A stretch of DNA of 64,000 bases from Spisula solida (Eukaryota; Mollusca; Bivalvia; Venerida; Mactridae). Where the stretch lies: contig OX365953.1 of NCBI GenBank assembly GCA_947247005.1, positions 1,617,001-1,681,000 of the forward strand, written 5' to 3'. Made by a program: the position numbers and the translations under genes. Within the stretch, counting starts at the first letter, position 1, and each line of letters opens with the position of its first letter. Of the stretch, positions 33,593 to 44,394 are shown in pieces. Below the pieces are notes generated by a model, which worked only from the letters and a program-made list of their open reading frames with translations, was not told where the DNA came from and searched no databases.

Positions 33593-35190
33593 GGTACAAA
33601 TGTTCACCACATCAAGACGATGTGCCATGCACAAAACCCAGGTCCCTAGCTTAAAGGTCAAGGTCACACTTAGAGGTCAAAGGTTAAAATGCTCAAATAG
33701 GCATGTGATTCGTGTCCGCTCTGTAATTTTGTCATCTCCTATTGGATATTTATAATATTTGGTACAAATGTTCACCACATCAAGGTGATGTGCCATGTGC
33801 AAGACCCAGGTCCCTTACTTAAAGGGCAAGGTCACACTTAGAGATCAAAAGTTAAAATTCTCAAATAGGCATGTGATTCATGTCCGCTCTGTAACTATGT
33901 CATTTCGTATTGGATATTTATAACACTTGGTACAAATGTTCACCACATCGAAACGGCGTGTTATGCGCAAGACCTAGGTCCCTTGCTCAAAGGTAAAGGT
34001 CACACTTAGAGATCGAAGGTAAAAAGGCTCAAATAGGCATGTGATTCATGTCAGCTCTGTAACTATGTCATTTCTTATTTTATACATTTTTGTATTAATA
34101 TTACTTGCCACAAATGTTCACATCACCAAGACGAGGTGTCATGCGCAAGACCCAGGTCGCTAACTCAAAGGTCAAGGTCACACTTAGAGATCAAAACTTA
34201 AAATTCTCAAATAGGCATATGATTCATGTCAGATCTGTAACTATGTCATTTCTTATTGTCGAGCCCGCTTGCGGTGAGCGAGACTTAGTCGCCACTTTTG
34301 GTGTATGTGCGTCCGTGCGTGCGTCCATGCGTCCGTCCGATTTTGTCCGGACCATAACTTTGTCATGCTTTGGCTAATGTTGCTTATATTTGGCATGAAT
34401 GTTCACCTCCTTGAGGAGGAGTGTCATGCCCAACCCCCAGGTTCCTATCTCAAAGGTCAAGGTCACAGTTGGAGGTCAAAGGTCAAATTGAAGCTTGTCC
34501 GGACCATAACTTTGTCATGCTTTGACCAATGTTGCTTATATTTGGCATGAATGTTCTCCTCCTTGAGGAGGAGTGTCATGCCAAACCCCCAGGTTCCTAT
34601 CTCAAAGGTCAAGGTCACATTTGGAGGTCAAATTGAAGCTTGTCCGGACCATACCTTTGTCATACATTGACCAATCTTTCTTATATTTGGCATGAATGTT
34701 AACCTCCATGAGGCGGAGTGTCATGCCCAACCCCCAGATTCCTATCTCAAAGGTCAAGGTCACAGTTGGAGGTCAAAGGTCAAATTGAAGCTTGTCCGGA
34801 CCATACCTTTGTGATACATTGACCAATCTTTCTTATATTTGGCATGAATGTTAACCTCCATGAGGCGGAGTGTCATGCCCAACCCCCAGGTTCCTATCTC
34901 AAAGGTCAAGGTCACAGTTGATGGTCAAAGGTCAAATTGAAGGCTAATTTAAGTTGTAGCCATTTTTCAACGTGCGCCGAGGCTCGACATAATTTGCCCG
35001 AGGGCACGAATTTCTAGTTTTATATTTATATTACTTGCCACAAATGTTCACATCATCAAGACGAGGTGACATGCGCAAAACCCAGGTCCCTAACGCAAAG
35101 GTCAAGGTCATACTTAGAGATTTAAAGTTAAAAGGCACAAGTATACGCTTCTGGTCTGCTTTGTTTTTTTGTTATTTCGTTCTGGATTTT
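33593..35190. repeat. AGGTCA-containing tandem repeat, ~168-177-bp unit, split by a nested insertion
   Basis: Units start near 33593, 33761, 33929 and 34107, and resume at 35037 after the insertion. Each has ACAAATGTTCACCACATCAA, then AAGACCCAGGTCCCT, AAAGGTCAAGGTCACACTTA and AATAGGCATGTGATTCATGT. They carry AGGTCA half-sites of the nuclear-receptor type. The family resembles 'AAGGTCAAGGTCAC' repeats that I associate with bivalve genomes. The ORFs here are artefacts of the repeat. Confidence 0.9.
34258..35018. mobile_element. Nested insertion with internal ~145-bp tandem units
   Basis: It interrupts a unit of the surrounding array: the host sequence stops at ATGTCATTTCTTATT and resumes at TTATATTTATATTACTTGCC. 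The insert begins GTCGAGCCCGCTTGCGG (34258), and GGCTCGAC at 34981-34988 mirrors its first 8 bp. The interior holds four units of GCTTGTCCGGACCATA.CTTT, TATTTGGCATGAATGTT, GGAGTGTCATGCCCAACCCC and AAAGGTCAAGGTCACAGTTG. CCGTGCGTGCGTCC runs near the start. The exact right border (34988 or ~35018) is uncertain. Confidence 0.75.
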
Positions 35191-35238
35191 AAAATTACTT
35201 GGTTACATTCGCATTTACACCCTGTAAAGGTCACACTT

Positions 35239-35539
35239 ATGCACCTATCAATGTTTTCCCCCAGGAGGGGGGCGGCGGGCTGACCCATGGGAATTTGACA
35301 TTTTTACTGCTTCAAAGTCTTAATTCCCGCCCTAGAGCAAGGGCAATTTGTCAAAATCCCCTCACTGGGAGATGCTTTACATACCCCCGGGATCAAAATT
35401 TCGGCCAGTGTCAAAATTTCCCTGGACTCGGCACCATTCTGTCTGTCAAATTCCCACCTATCGGGAACAGCCTTCTGTCAAAAGTCCCGTGTATGCCCGC
35501 CGCCCCCCCCCCCCTTGGGGAAAACATTGATAGGTGCAT
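35239..35539. mobile_element. 301-bp foldback MITE with ~45-bp arms
   Basis: ATGCACCTATCAATGTTTTC (from 35239) is matched by its exact complement ending at 35539, perfect over 23 bp. The arms continue imperfectly through the G-rich GGGGCGGCGGGC and the C-rich GCCCGCCGCCCCC. The core carries four spaced TGTCAAAATCCC-like motifs (near 35349, 35408, 35443 and 35476). The ORFs across it are not genes. Confidence 0.88.
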
Positions 35540-35996
35540 TACAGACCCAGCTCTTGTCTGCTGTTAAATGTCACATTTAAGCAATTACAAACTTGTTTCA
35601 AGTTATTCCATTTGCATAGCTTTATACTTAGGTGTCTGATGACAGCTTTGAGCGGGGGCATCCGTGTCATGTGGACATATTTCTAGTTAAATACTTTTTT
35701 CTGCTTTATGTTGGTAAAATTCATAATAAGTCAAGACAGGTAAATTTAACACATGTATCTAAATGTGCAAAATTCACCGGGAATAGGAACAGTGAATTAT
35801 GGGGACCAGGCTAAACGCTGTGAGCATGTCTTGAATGGTGCCAAATTGCATTTCTAATTTAAAAAAGGGGACACAATTTCAACATATATTTGATAGAGTT
35901 GCCTATTCATGTGGAGGTCATGGCGTCATGATGGTGAGCAAAGTATCAAAGAAGTTAAAATTGTGTACATAAACTGTAAACTTTTGTATTTCTAAG

Positions 35997-36050
35997 TACT
36001 TACTTACTGCCCGTTATGTCCTCTGGCATGTAGAGCAGCAACTAAGAACA
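35997..36050. repeat. Single copy of the 67-bp dispersed unit
   Basis: GTTATGTCCTCTGGCATGTA followed by a GAGCAGCAACTAAGAAC-like stretch, matching the tandem pair at 11106-11250. Confidence 0.8.
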
Positions 36051-36565
36051 TCAGTCCAAATGGGGCATAGCATTCAACAACATACTTGATAGAGTGCAGA
36101 TGTTGTGGTCAAGACGGTTGACAAGTATGCAAAGTATCACAGCAATATGAACATGCACTTAGATATTATAGGTTAATACCTTGAACGTAAACTTACAAAT
36201 TTGCACTAAGGTGAAAAAAAGGGACATATTTTCCGATAAATACTTCATAGAGTTATCTACTCCTACGTACGTGTTGGGGTCATCCCATTATTCTTCCAAT
36301 AGTGAAGCTATATATTAAATTCGCACTGCAGTGCATCAATGAAAATTCAATGTTGGTCAGTATCCACTTTAAAAGATAAATCATGTTGATCTTTATCCTC
36401 AATCATGTTGGTTTTTATCCATTTTTCACACATGGGTTACTTTAAATAGTTATCACGTAGAAACGGCAATTGTAAATAACTTACTCTAAACTAAGTCTGA
36501 TAGTGAAATGAATGAGCTATATAAACAAAAGATCTTAACCCAAAATAAACAACAATATATATGTT

Positions 36566-36772
36566 TTATAGACTGTCAAATAAATCCAACACAGATTTTT
36601 CTAACTTTTTAACGTATTGTGTATCACATTCACAAAAATACGGATAAATAGTTTTAGTTTCATGGAAGGAATGTACAAGTTTATCTTCATACAGCATCAG
36701 AAGGTGGTTAAACCCGTAGATTTTGAAGAATTGGTCGAAAATGCGATGAAAATGTAAACATACATCCGCCAT
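36566..36772 (-). CDS. Unidentified 68-residue ORF at the right end of the 4.6 kb element
   Basis: An ATG in good context (AAAAATGGCGG) opens a frame of 68 residues starting MADVCLHFHRIFDQFF and ending in a stop before an AT-rich stretch. The start codon lies at the inner edge of the 63-bp terminal repeat. The opposite arm also has AAAAATGGCCGAC and a short frame, but the two peptides diverge after 'MAD'. No domain was recognised. It could be a decayed coding remnant of the element or chance. Confidence 0.25.
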   Translation of the reverse strand: MADVCLHFHRIFDQFFKIYGFNHLLMLYEDKLVHSFHETKTIYPYFCECDTQYVKKLEKSVLDLFDSL

Positions 36773-37015
36773 TTTTCAATCATGTTGGGTATATCCAATC
36801 ATGTTGTTTTATCAGGGTAACAAGGGTGAGAATGTTATATAGCTATTGCATATTTACAAGTATGTTCATTATGTTTAATGTGTCACTTATTGTCCATATT
36901 TTTTTTTTCTAATTGTAGCTGAAGTGTTATTGACATGGATGATTAAAGCAAATAAATTAAGAATTTAAATATAAATCTGTATTATTTCGACATTCGTCAA
37001 TGAAAAGGTATTCTT

Positions 37016-37480
37016 TTACTGAACAATGGAGTCCCGAAGCATTGATTTACAAACTATAAAATATACTGAAGGTGACAGAACACAATATCTTTCGAAATTT
37101 AAAAAAAAAACATTATCATAAAAGTTAGGTTGGGACAGAGGAGCATCACCCTCTAGGCGTGGGTAATTTAAAGTTTCCAAATTAAATGTATCTCTTTTGT
37201 CGTATATCTTACTAACAATGTGACCTATTTGAACTGTATGCTCCAGGAAAGATCCATTTGTATTAGAAGCGGGCATTTTAGCTTTATTTTTAAGATTATT
37301 TTCTGAAGAGAACAAAAGAGGTCTACAATCTAACTCACCCAATCTAATACATATATCGAACATAAGAGACACAAGAGCTTCCTTAAACAGAATATGCTCA
37401 ATCAGAAGCCTTTTCGTGATTATGCAAGCTGATGCGTTTGCAAAAACGAACCGGTCATAAATCGTGTGTAGTACATTCAA
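37016..37480 (-). pseudogene. Reverse-transcriptase-like fragment of a retrotransposon
   Basis: A 154-codon frame on the minus strand. Its middle part has an N-rich segment, then SFLEHTVQIGHIVSKIYDKR and DTFNLETLNYPRLEGDAP. I associate the order 'FLDL..I......SKIYDKRDDF.....NFP.L..DVP' with the C-terminal side of reverse transcriptases in invertebrate retroelements; this is from memory, not a search. After NYPRLEGDAP the expected Y.SQL.R-type continuation is degraded. There are no catalytic YxDD residues, ends or partner ORFs, so it is a dead fragment. The first ~60 residues are not assigned. Confidence 0.4.
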
Positions 37481-37669
37481 GTTACAGAAATTTTAAGCAA
37501 ATTACATTGTTGCTTGACTTTGAGACAAAATGCATGATCACCCTAATTCGTTTTATCTCAGGTGACTGTTTTGTGAAAAGGCAAATCTAAGCTCTCCTTT
37601 ATCGCTTGCTGTTTAGAAAGTTATTGCTTAAAGTAAAATATATCAAGTTGTGAAAAGTGCTCTATTTTT

Positions 37670-37875
37670 TCAGCACATTTTACAGCTGAAACAAGTTTAT
37701 TCAGCTTTTTGACAGCTGGGACTTGGACTGTCGATCTTGGCTTTCAGTGGTTAAGATCATTTTCTCATTCAGTCGTTTATTGTGCATAGTGCTGTGTAAT
37801 TGTGATATGTGATGAGTTTATGTTTTCGTGCTTGGCTGTTTAAATTAAATGATGTCCGATTTCCTGTTATCTTTA
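37670..37875 (+). repeat. Dispersed repeat family D, diverged plus copy
   Basis: CAGCTGAAACAAGTTTATTC, TTTTTGACAGCTGGGACTTG, TTTTCTCATTCAGTCG and a decayed GATGTCCGATTTCCTGTTAT core. More degenerate than the copy at 25480-25645. Confidence 0.7.
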
Positions 37876-38099
37876 ACAATATGAGTGTGGAGCAGTGAAT
37901 ATTTTACAGGAGATGTGAATATTCGTTACATCGAGTTATAACTATCTTTATAACATCAGTTGAACATACCTGAACTATATTTTCAAACTTTGGAAACCAG
38001 ATCAACATTATTACGTTTCACTTTTTAATTATGAAGTCAATACCCTCCTCCCGAGCCAGCTTCTTTGAAGTAATCATTAACATCAATTCGATGTACATT

Positions 38100-38960
38100 A
38101 AGATACCAAGTAGACGACAATGTTATATAGAAAGTGCACAGTCCTCGAGGTGAAATAGAAATTGACATACTTACCCAAGATCTGTATTATGTTTTATTTG
38201 ATACAAGTCATCGATCCACAACACTTCAGTCTGAGCCTAGATATACTCATTATTAACAGACATTAAATAAACATTAATGTGACACGAAGATAATTATGTA
38301 ATGTCAGATTCACTGAGCGAAACCACCCTAAATGCCCAGGAGAAGATCAAGATTATACCCAAGGTGGTATTATATTATGCAAGTCATGAATCTATACAGT
38401 TATTGCGTTTTATAGTTTGATTAAGCCTAGGTCCCACTGAGCATGTTTTGCCTCGGCGATGTACTCCCGATGTACTACCGATTTAATTAATAAGTTATCA
38501 GGACATCCGGAACAGGAGGAGAAGCTTCGGGGAAGTCATGACACAATGGTGATATAGGAAGGAATCGTGATGAATCGGGTGGAATCTGACGATACCTGGT
38601 GAACATCACCGATGAGGAATTCCTCAGTTGGACCAAGGCTTTAGGTGATGGGAAACTATTCCAGTTATTTGTACTTTGTTCAATAAACCAATTTTGTTTC
38701 GTACATAACATAGGATACGTTAAGTTCACGTAGACGCTGTAAACGTATATTAGTGTATAACAAAAAACTGTATTATGTGAACACCCAAGCTGAGAAGTAA
38801 TATTGACCACGTTTATAAAATAGGTTCAGTATTGATGTGACTTGATATAGACAGATACTTAGTGTTTTATATTTACCCACACTGCGGGAACTTAACTAAC
38901 TTGGCGAGTTAATAAATGAAAACAGATATATTTCGCCATGCATGGACCTAAGCTTATTTA
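38100..38960. repeat. Diverged segmental duplication A, copy 2 (partner 21010-22190)
   Basis: It shares GACAATGTTA, TATTAACAGACATTAAATAA, ATGCCCAGGAGAAGATC, AGCTGAGAAGTAATATT and CACTGCGGGAACTTA with 21.0-22.2 kb. The 107-codon minus ORF here (38487-38810) has no counterpart in the partner and is not called. Confidence 0.7.
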
Positions 38961-39606
38961 TTTTAAATTAAATGCGCGACATAAAGAAATAAAATATTTA
39001 TGACTATTTTATTTTCCAATGTTTACAAATTTCTTCTTGTAACTGTAGTTAAAAGTCACGTGGTATTGCTACACTGTGTTAGTGTGGTCTAGTTTCATAT
39101 AGAGATAACGGACATAAAATTAATGAAAACGTTGGACACTTACTGCACAGATACAACAAATATGCGATATGATCAAACAATACCAAAACGGAAGGGACAT
39201 TCCAGAATCACTTATATTTCACTGCTAAAATCATTACCGAAATATTACACTCTTATTACACACCGACCTTCTGCCATAAAATACCGCAAATACAGGAAAA
39301 AACATAGGACATAGGTAAATTCCATAAAAACACAAGAAAGAAGACACATTGCTTTTGTCCTCAGTGTGATACGTTCACAAAATAAGAATTCATTACCCCC
39401 CCCCCCTCTGTAGTCCTTAGCAGAGTCCAAAGTCTGATATTTCACAATTCTTAGAATATAACCTACATTATGAGCCAATGAAAACGCCGCATTTTGGCGG
39501 TTAACTGAAAATTTAATCATTACACTTTTCTCTTCACAGACTTTACGTCATGCGTTGGCGCTACTTTCTATCGGCCAATCAGAATGCAGAATGTTATATT
39601 CTAAGT

Positions 39607-39710
39607 TAGTTAGAACATATTAAGTACATTTTAATGACTAAAAAAGACTCGCTTCGCTTCGCTCGCTCCGCCCTTTTAATCATTAAAATTTACTTAATAT
39701 GTTCTAACTA
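39607..39710. mobile_element. 104-bp foldback element
   Basis: TAGTTAGAACATATTAAGTA at 39607-39626 and the following CATTTTAATGACTAAAA mirror 39674-39710 with few mismatches. The loop is a CGCTTCGCTTCGCTCGCTCC run. Close in design to the foldbacks at 43021 and 53325. Confidence 0.85.
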
Positions 39711-39729
39711 TAACATAAAACCTATATAA

Positions 39730-40290
39730 CGCGCATACAACGAATGGAAGATATAATCATCTCCCAGGTGACAGTCAATCTGTGTATTAACACAAATAAG
39801 CGTCTTCCAATACTGCTTTTGGAACGTGTCCGGTGTAATTTGTATGTAAAAATGTCGTCTATATAATTATCATAAATATTATCTATGAGAAACATCCAAA
39901 AGATAAACAATCCAGGAAATGAGAGCACAAACAATCCAGGAAATGAGAGCCAGGAAATGAGAGCACAAACAATCCAGGAAATGCGAGCCAGGAAATGAGA
40001 GCACAAACAATCCAGGAAATGAGAGCACAAACAATCCAGGATAAAACAATTAAAATGATCGAAAAGAAATAGTTTTTGTTTTATATGACCATTGTGTTAT
40101 AAAAGAACTTTAAAAACTGTGCAATGGTTCATCGAAAAAAATTGCTATTTGTTTTCTTAAACAGAAATAAGAGATAAAACGAATTAGTTTGAGCACGCGC
40201 CTTGTCTGAAGGCTATGTAATATAATATTACCTCCAAGATGGTAAAATTGCATAACACTAATGTAACTTGATTGAAGTAGTATTACTGTG
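39730..40290. repeat. Segmental duplication B, copy 2 (partner 26870-27560)
   Basis: AATGGAAGATATAATCATCT, CAGGTGACAGTCAATCTG, GATAAAACGAATTAG and GTAACTTGATTGA, in the same order as the partner, with a minisatellite (39905-40041) expanded inside this copy only. Confidence 0.75.
39905..40041. repeat. Minisatellite, 25-bp and 15-bp units
   Basis: Units of ACAAACAATCCAGGAAATGA plus GAGC alternate with a shorter CAGGAAATGAGAGC. Because it is open on the minus strand it produces a repetitive cysteine- and phenylalanine-rich ORF (39722-40030), which I do not regard as a gene. Confidence 0.9.
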
Positions 40291-40749
40291 TTTCTTCGTG
40301 GAATTTAAAAGCAACTTTTGTTTAAATTTGGTCTGGAAATCATTATACAACATTTATTATGAAAACATAAAAAGCACAATGGAACTCTCCTCTTCTTTTT
40401 GAAGTTAAGGAGATTGAGCTATTTTGTATTTTACAAAATCTGTAAAGCAACGATTGTTCAAATATTGAATTGGGAATAGTCAGAATGCCTCAGACAAACG
40501 TAAATAATGTTGCAAATTCTTATAATTTAATGTTATTGGAATGCAACGGATATGTTCTCAATGAAGTTTGACATTCTACAAAGCATGATGATTGTAACTA
40601 TACCATCAAAATTTAATAATGCAGGGTGTTAAGAAAGTTTGTTCTCAAAATTTAAATTCATACTTAATTTTATCTGAGCTATGAAAGTATGTAAAATTTT
40701 AATTTCTTACACTGGTACTTTACTGAATACCAGAATGATAAGAACAATA
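40291..40749. other. Intergenic, no supported feature
   Basis: AT-rich with nothing recognised. Confidence 0.5.
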
Positions 40750-41034
40750 GTAGAACCCTCTTGATTTTAACTCAGGTAGAACCCTCTTGATTTTAACTCA
40801 GGTAGAACCCTCTTGATTTTAACTCAGGTAGAACCCACTTGATTTTAACTCAGGTAGAACCCTCTTGATTTTAACTCAGGTAGAACCCTCTTGATTTTAA
40901 CTCAGGTAGAACCCTCTTCATTTTAACTCAGGTAGAACCCTCTTGATTAAAACTCAGGTAGAACCCTCTTGATTTTAACTCAGGTAGAACCCTCTTGATT
41001 TAAACTCAGGTAGAACCCACTTGATTTTAACTCA
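40750..41034. repeat. 26-bp tandem array, eleven copies
   Basis: The unit GTAGAACCCTCTTGATTTTA plus ACTCAG is repeated 11 times with rare changes (CCCACTT in units 4 and 11, TTCATTTT in one, ATTAAAAC or ATTTAAAC in two). It ends six bases before the first copy of the ~6 kb triplicated block. Confidence 0.97.
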
Positions 41035-41699
41035 AAAATTAACATTCCTCGTATGGTCGTTAGAAAATAAATGCAAAGTACTTCTAGTATTTATTGTTTT
41101 GCCATTTTATCTTATGTGTCTGTTTTGAAAACAGATGACATGTACTGGTGTACTCCTATAACGCAATGAACATTCAAAACTACAAATATGTCGATTCGAT
41201 TAAAATGATTGTTTTATCCTGGATTTCTTGCTTCGATATCGATGTTTCTCATACACTGTATACAGACGACATGTCGTACATCCACATTCCAGGAGCAATA
41301 TTTGAAGACGATAATATGTTTCCATACAAAGATTGAACGCAACCAGTGAGATGGATGATTACAGCGTATATTTGTTATATGCACACTCGGTTGGTTTTAC
41401 AAATCGAGCAGTACTAGTATCAGACTGTGGATTTTATTACTGATTACATGGGGAATAATGAATTCTGCAAAGTGTTTCATTTATTATATCACAACGTATA
41501 CACGATGTACAAATAGTATGAGCAACCTCATATTGTAGCGCATATTCCGTAAACAGTGGAAGCAAATCTTCTATTTTCCAAATGACACAATGTAGTCATT
41601 GAGCAATACCTCGGTTACAATTAAGCTCCGATGACTTTATGACGTGGTCCTGGTGTATTCTGTTTACTCTTCAAAACGTGTACAATTGACAGTGATTTT

Positions 41700-42170
41700 T
41701 AAGCTTTAGGGGAATTTTTGACAGCTGAAATTATTACTTGTAGCTATCTTTTTAGTAGCATTTTCTATTTTTCTTGCGCCCTACCTTCCCCTGTTCCTTT
41801 CCGTATTGTTTTTGTTACCTGTTATCGAATCTCATATAATGTATGCGATTGCATGGTTATGTTATTTACAGTGATTCTTAAATTTTTAGGACTAGTGGAC
41901 AGCTGAAACATGCAGTGGTTTAGTTTCATTTTCTCATTTAGTTTTGTGCTGGGCATTATGCCGTTTGTTTGCAATCTATTACTTTTTTAACTTTAACGTC
42001 ACACGCCTTACAACAATGTTCACGGTTTTGAATCATCGCCTTTAACATAGAAGAAGAAGAAGACTTTTGGACAGCTGAAACATGCAGTTGTTTAGTTTCA
42101 TTTTCTCATTCAGTTTTTGTGTTGGGCATTATGACGTTTGTTTGCCGTCTGTGTTATTTCTGTGTTTCTG
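41700..42170 (+). repeat. Dispersed repeat family D, several partial plus copies
   Basis: GGACAGCTGAAACATGCAGT followed by GTTTAGTTTCATTTTCTCAT occurs at ~41898 and ~42070. A partial copy precedes at ~41718. The TGCTGCCTTCCC core is missing. The ORFs at 41718-41906 and 42138-42454 are by-products. Confidence 0.7.
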
Positions 42171-42689
42171 TCTACGACTGTTCCTGTTGATTGCTGCTTC
42201 AGTGTAGTTATCATTTTTAATTACCTCCCTTTATGGCTAATTATGCACAGAATTCATAGTCCACAGTGTGTCATTCATTACGGAGTCAGTATATTGGCTT
42301 GCTTGAAATATCCATTTTTGGGGATGTGGGTGGTTCGTTCTATGCCCGAACGATGGCTAGGCGCTGCCGTCGTTTCTGTGTTGCTTTGGATTGTCTGTGC
42401 GCTACAGTATTTACACTGTCGGAGTTTTCATTATATTTACTGATTCAGAATTGATGTTATCATAACAGAAAATACGGGTTAACCACCTCAAGATATACGA
42501 ACCTATAATTGCACGTAGTTGCTGACTCATAAATTGTTGTTACTTGTTGATTGTTCAAGTAATAGTGTGATATTTTCTAAATGAGGAATTAATCATTTTC
42601 GAAAAACAATGATTCTACAATTTATTTTAGCTTGTTGTTTTTGTTCATGTCATTTAAGCCTTATAATGGAACAATGTTTTAGATTGTCG

Positions 42690-42800
42690 GGAGGTTTACA
42701 TGACATGTTGTCACGAGATTGCTATGGCGTTAGACAATCAGAATCCTGAGAAACCTAATCTATTTTATTTCAGAAATATTCTACATTATTCATAGAGGAA
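42690..42800 (+). repeat. Repeat matching 29085-29190 in inverted orientation
   Basis: TGTTGTCACGAGATTGCTAT, CCTGAGAAACCTAATCTATT and TTCATAGAGGAAGAGT all find their complements near 29.1 kb. Confidence 0.75.
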
Positions 42801-43020
42801 GAGTAAACATACATTTATAGTATGATTTCTATTTGCTCTGTTCGTTTTATATATATACTATGCAATGTTGTAAGGTTTGTGGGGGATGATTCTCCGACCC
42901 CCATAAAACCATTGGACGGGGAAAATAAATGGCCCCTTCTGGGGCCCCCCCCAAAAAAAAAAAGAGTAAACATACCAATAATATAATTAAGAAATAATGA
43001 ATACGTAGCTATGTTTTGTT

Positions 43021-43125
43021 GAGTAATAAAATATAGGCACGTGTTTGGATGCGTAGTAATTAAATCACGAGTGCGTAGCACGAGTGATTTAATGTACGCA
43101 TTCAAACGAGTAATAAAATATGAGT
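43021..43125. mobile_element. ~105-bp foldback element sharing its core with family F
   Basis: Arms built on GAGTAATAAAATAT and TTTGGATGCGTA...AATTAAATCAC fold back around a GAGTGCGTAGCACGAGTGAT core. The same core, with one substitution (GAGTGCGTACCACGAGTGAT), lies in the palindrome at 7775-7920. Confidence 0.8.
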
Positions 43126-44394
43126 AATCGCGGTAATAAAATATGGTAAGCTCAATATACGCAAAGAAGGCAAATCTCACGTGCTATGTTAGAATCACAA
43201 TTATTGTCAATGAATCATCATCAACGACAACATGTTTCCCACTGTGCTTATGTTATGGCATGACGAGTGTATTTGATTAATATGTTTCTGAGTGAGGGCT
43301 CGCCGTAAGTCTGCTGGCCCTTTCTCCGGATATGTTTCTCTGAATGAAGCCACAGGCTGTTGGTGTGGAATAACATATTACGACTGTTCAATGTTTTGAG
43401 GGAAAAGCCAATTTGTTTTGGGTTACTTACAGAATGTAATATGTCACTGATAGTTTAACAGACACGTGTAAAAAGCTTCCTGAAAACATAAAACATTTTT
43501 GAATTGTGACAAACTGTAATGTTTCTAGTGTGATTAAAGGTACGTGTATAACCGCATTTCAATATATAAAGTAAGGCACATTTGTACATTGAATTTCAAA
43601 TGAAACATACGCAATCATCTAAATGTTCCATTATTGAACGGTAAACTCGTTTCATTCAAACATAATTGGAATTCTACTTTCTTTGATCTAACGTCAACAT
43701 ACCGATCATAATGCATTGCAAGTGGTTTTACTATCATCCAACCATTCTCATTCAACGTTATCCTAGTACAATTTCAATAGAGAACATGTAATACTTTGTT
43801 TTACGATAACCGTCATATAATTAATAGAGTGTTGTACTTCCATTCAATTAACACGTGCCCTATACAACAATACAGTTTTCATGATACATTTTATGGCAAA
43901 AAATATGAAATAATATTAAAAAATTGCCTGACGTAATTAAATACTGAAACAAGCATCGTGAAATATAATACTCACAAGGCGTTCCACATAAAAGGTAACA
44001 TAATATATTTATAATGGCGTCATTACATGACGTCATTTACTGGTAACCAAGTAACATAATTGCGAATGTTATTCACACCCAGACGAAATAATTTATTTAT
44101 TATCATCTTTATATTTTATGGACGTCTATCATTGTCCTTTCTAAATGGATTTAAATATTTTCAAATGGTTTATGAGTGTTAATGTCTGATTCCAATGCTA
44201 TAAACAATTACAGCAACATTGGTTCCGTTGTTTAAAGCTACAGATTTCTTTTGTTTACACCAAAACTAATTTACATTAATGTAATACACACGCTAATGGT
44301 TGTCTGACGGCTGTTGATCTCAGACCTAAACCATTGTAGTATTGCATCATCCTGCAATAAGGAAGTGAATTAACCATGAATAAATTGGGCAATG

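Larger units (their letters stand above)
32230..36830. mobile_element. Candidate 4.6 kb element with 63-bp inverted ends and CAACATGATTG subterminal repeats
   Basis: The left end, from CTCACCCTTGTTACCCTGAT at 32230, and the right end, closing in GGGTGAG at 36830, are inverted copies over 63 bp with one mismatch. Further in, both arms carry several CAACATGATTG and GGATACTG.CCAAC motifs (32660-32730 left; 36350-36420 right, inverted). The body is filled with other repeats (33593-35190), a nested insertion (34258-34988) and a foldback (35239-35539). No transposase was recognised. The alternative is two separate inverted insertions of a smaller element; no target-site duplication was found, so a single element is not proven. 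Confidence 0.6.

Noticed and set aside
35199..35567. 122-codon proline-rich ORF
   Set aside because: It runs straight across the inverted arms of the 35239-35539 foldback element, and its C/G tracts give the proline and glycine runs.
42138..42443. 101-codon hydrophobic ORF resembling a small membrane protein
   Set aside because: The same sequence occurs inverted at 23880-24120 as part of a dispersed repeat, with the frame not preserved.
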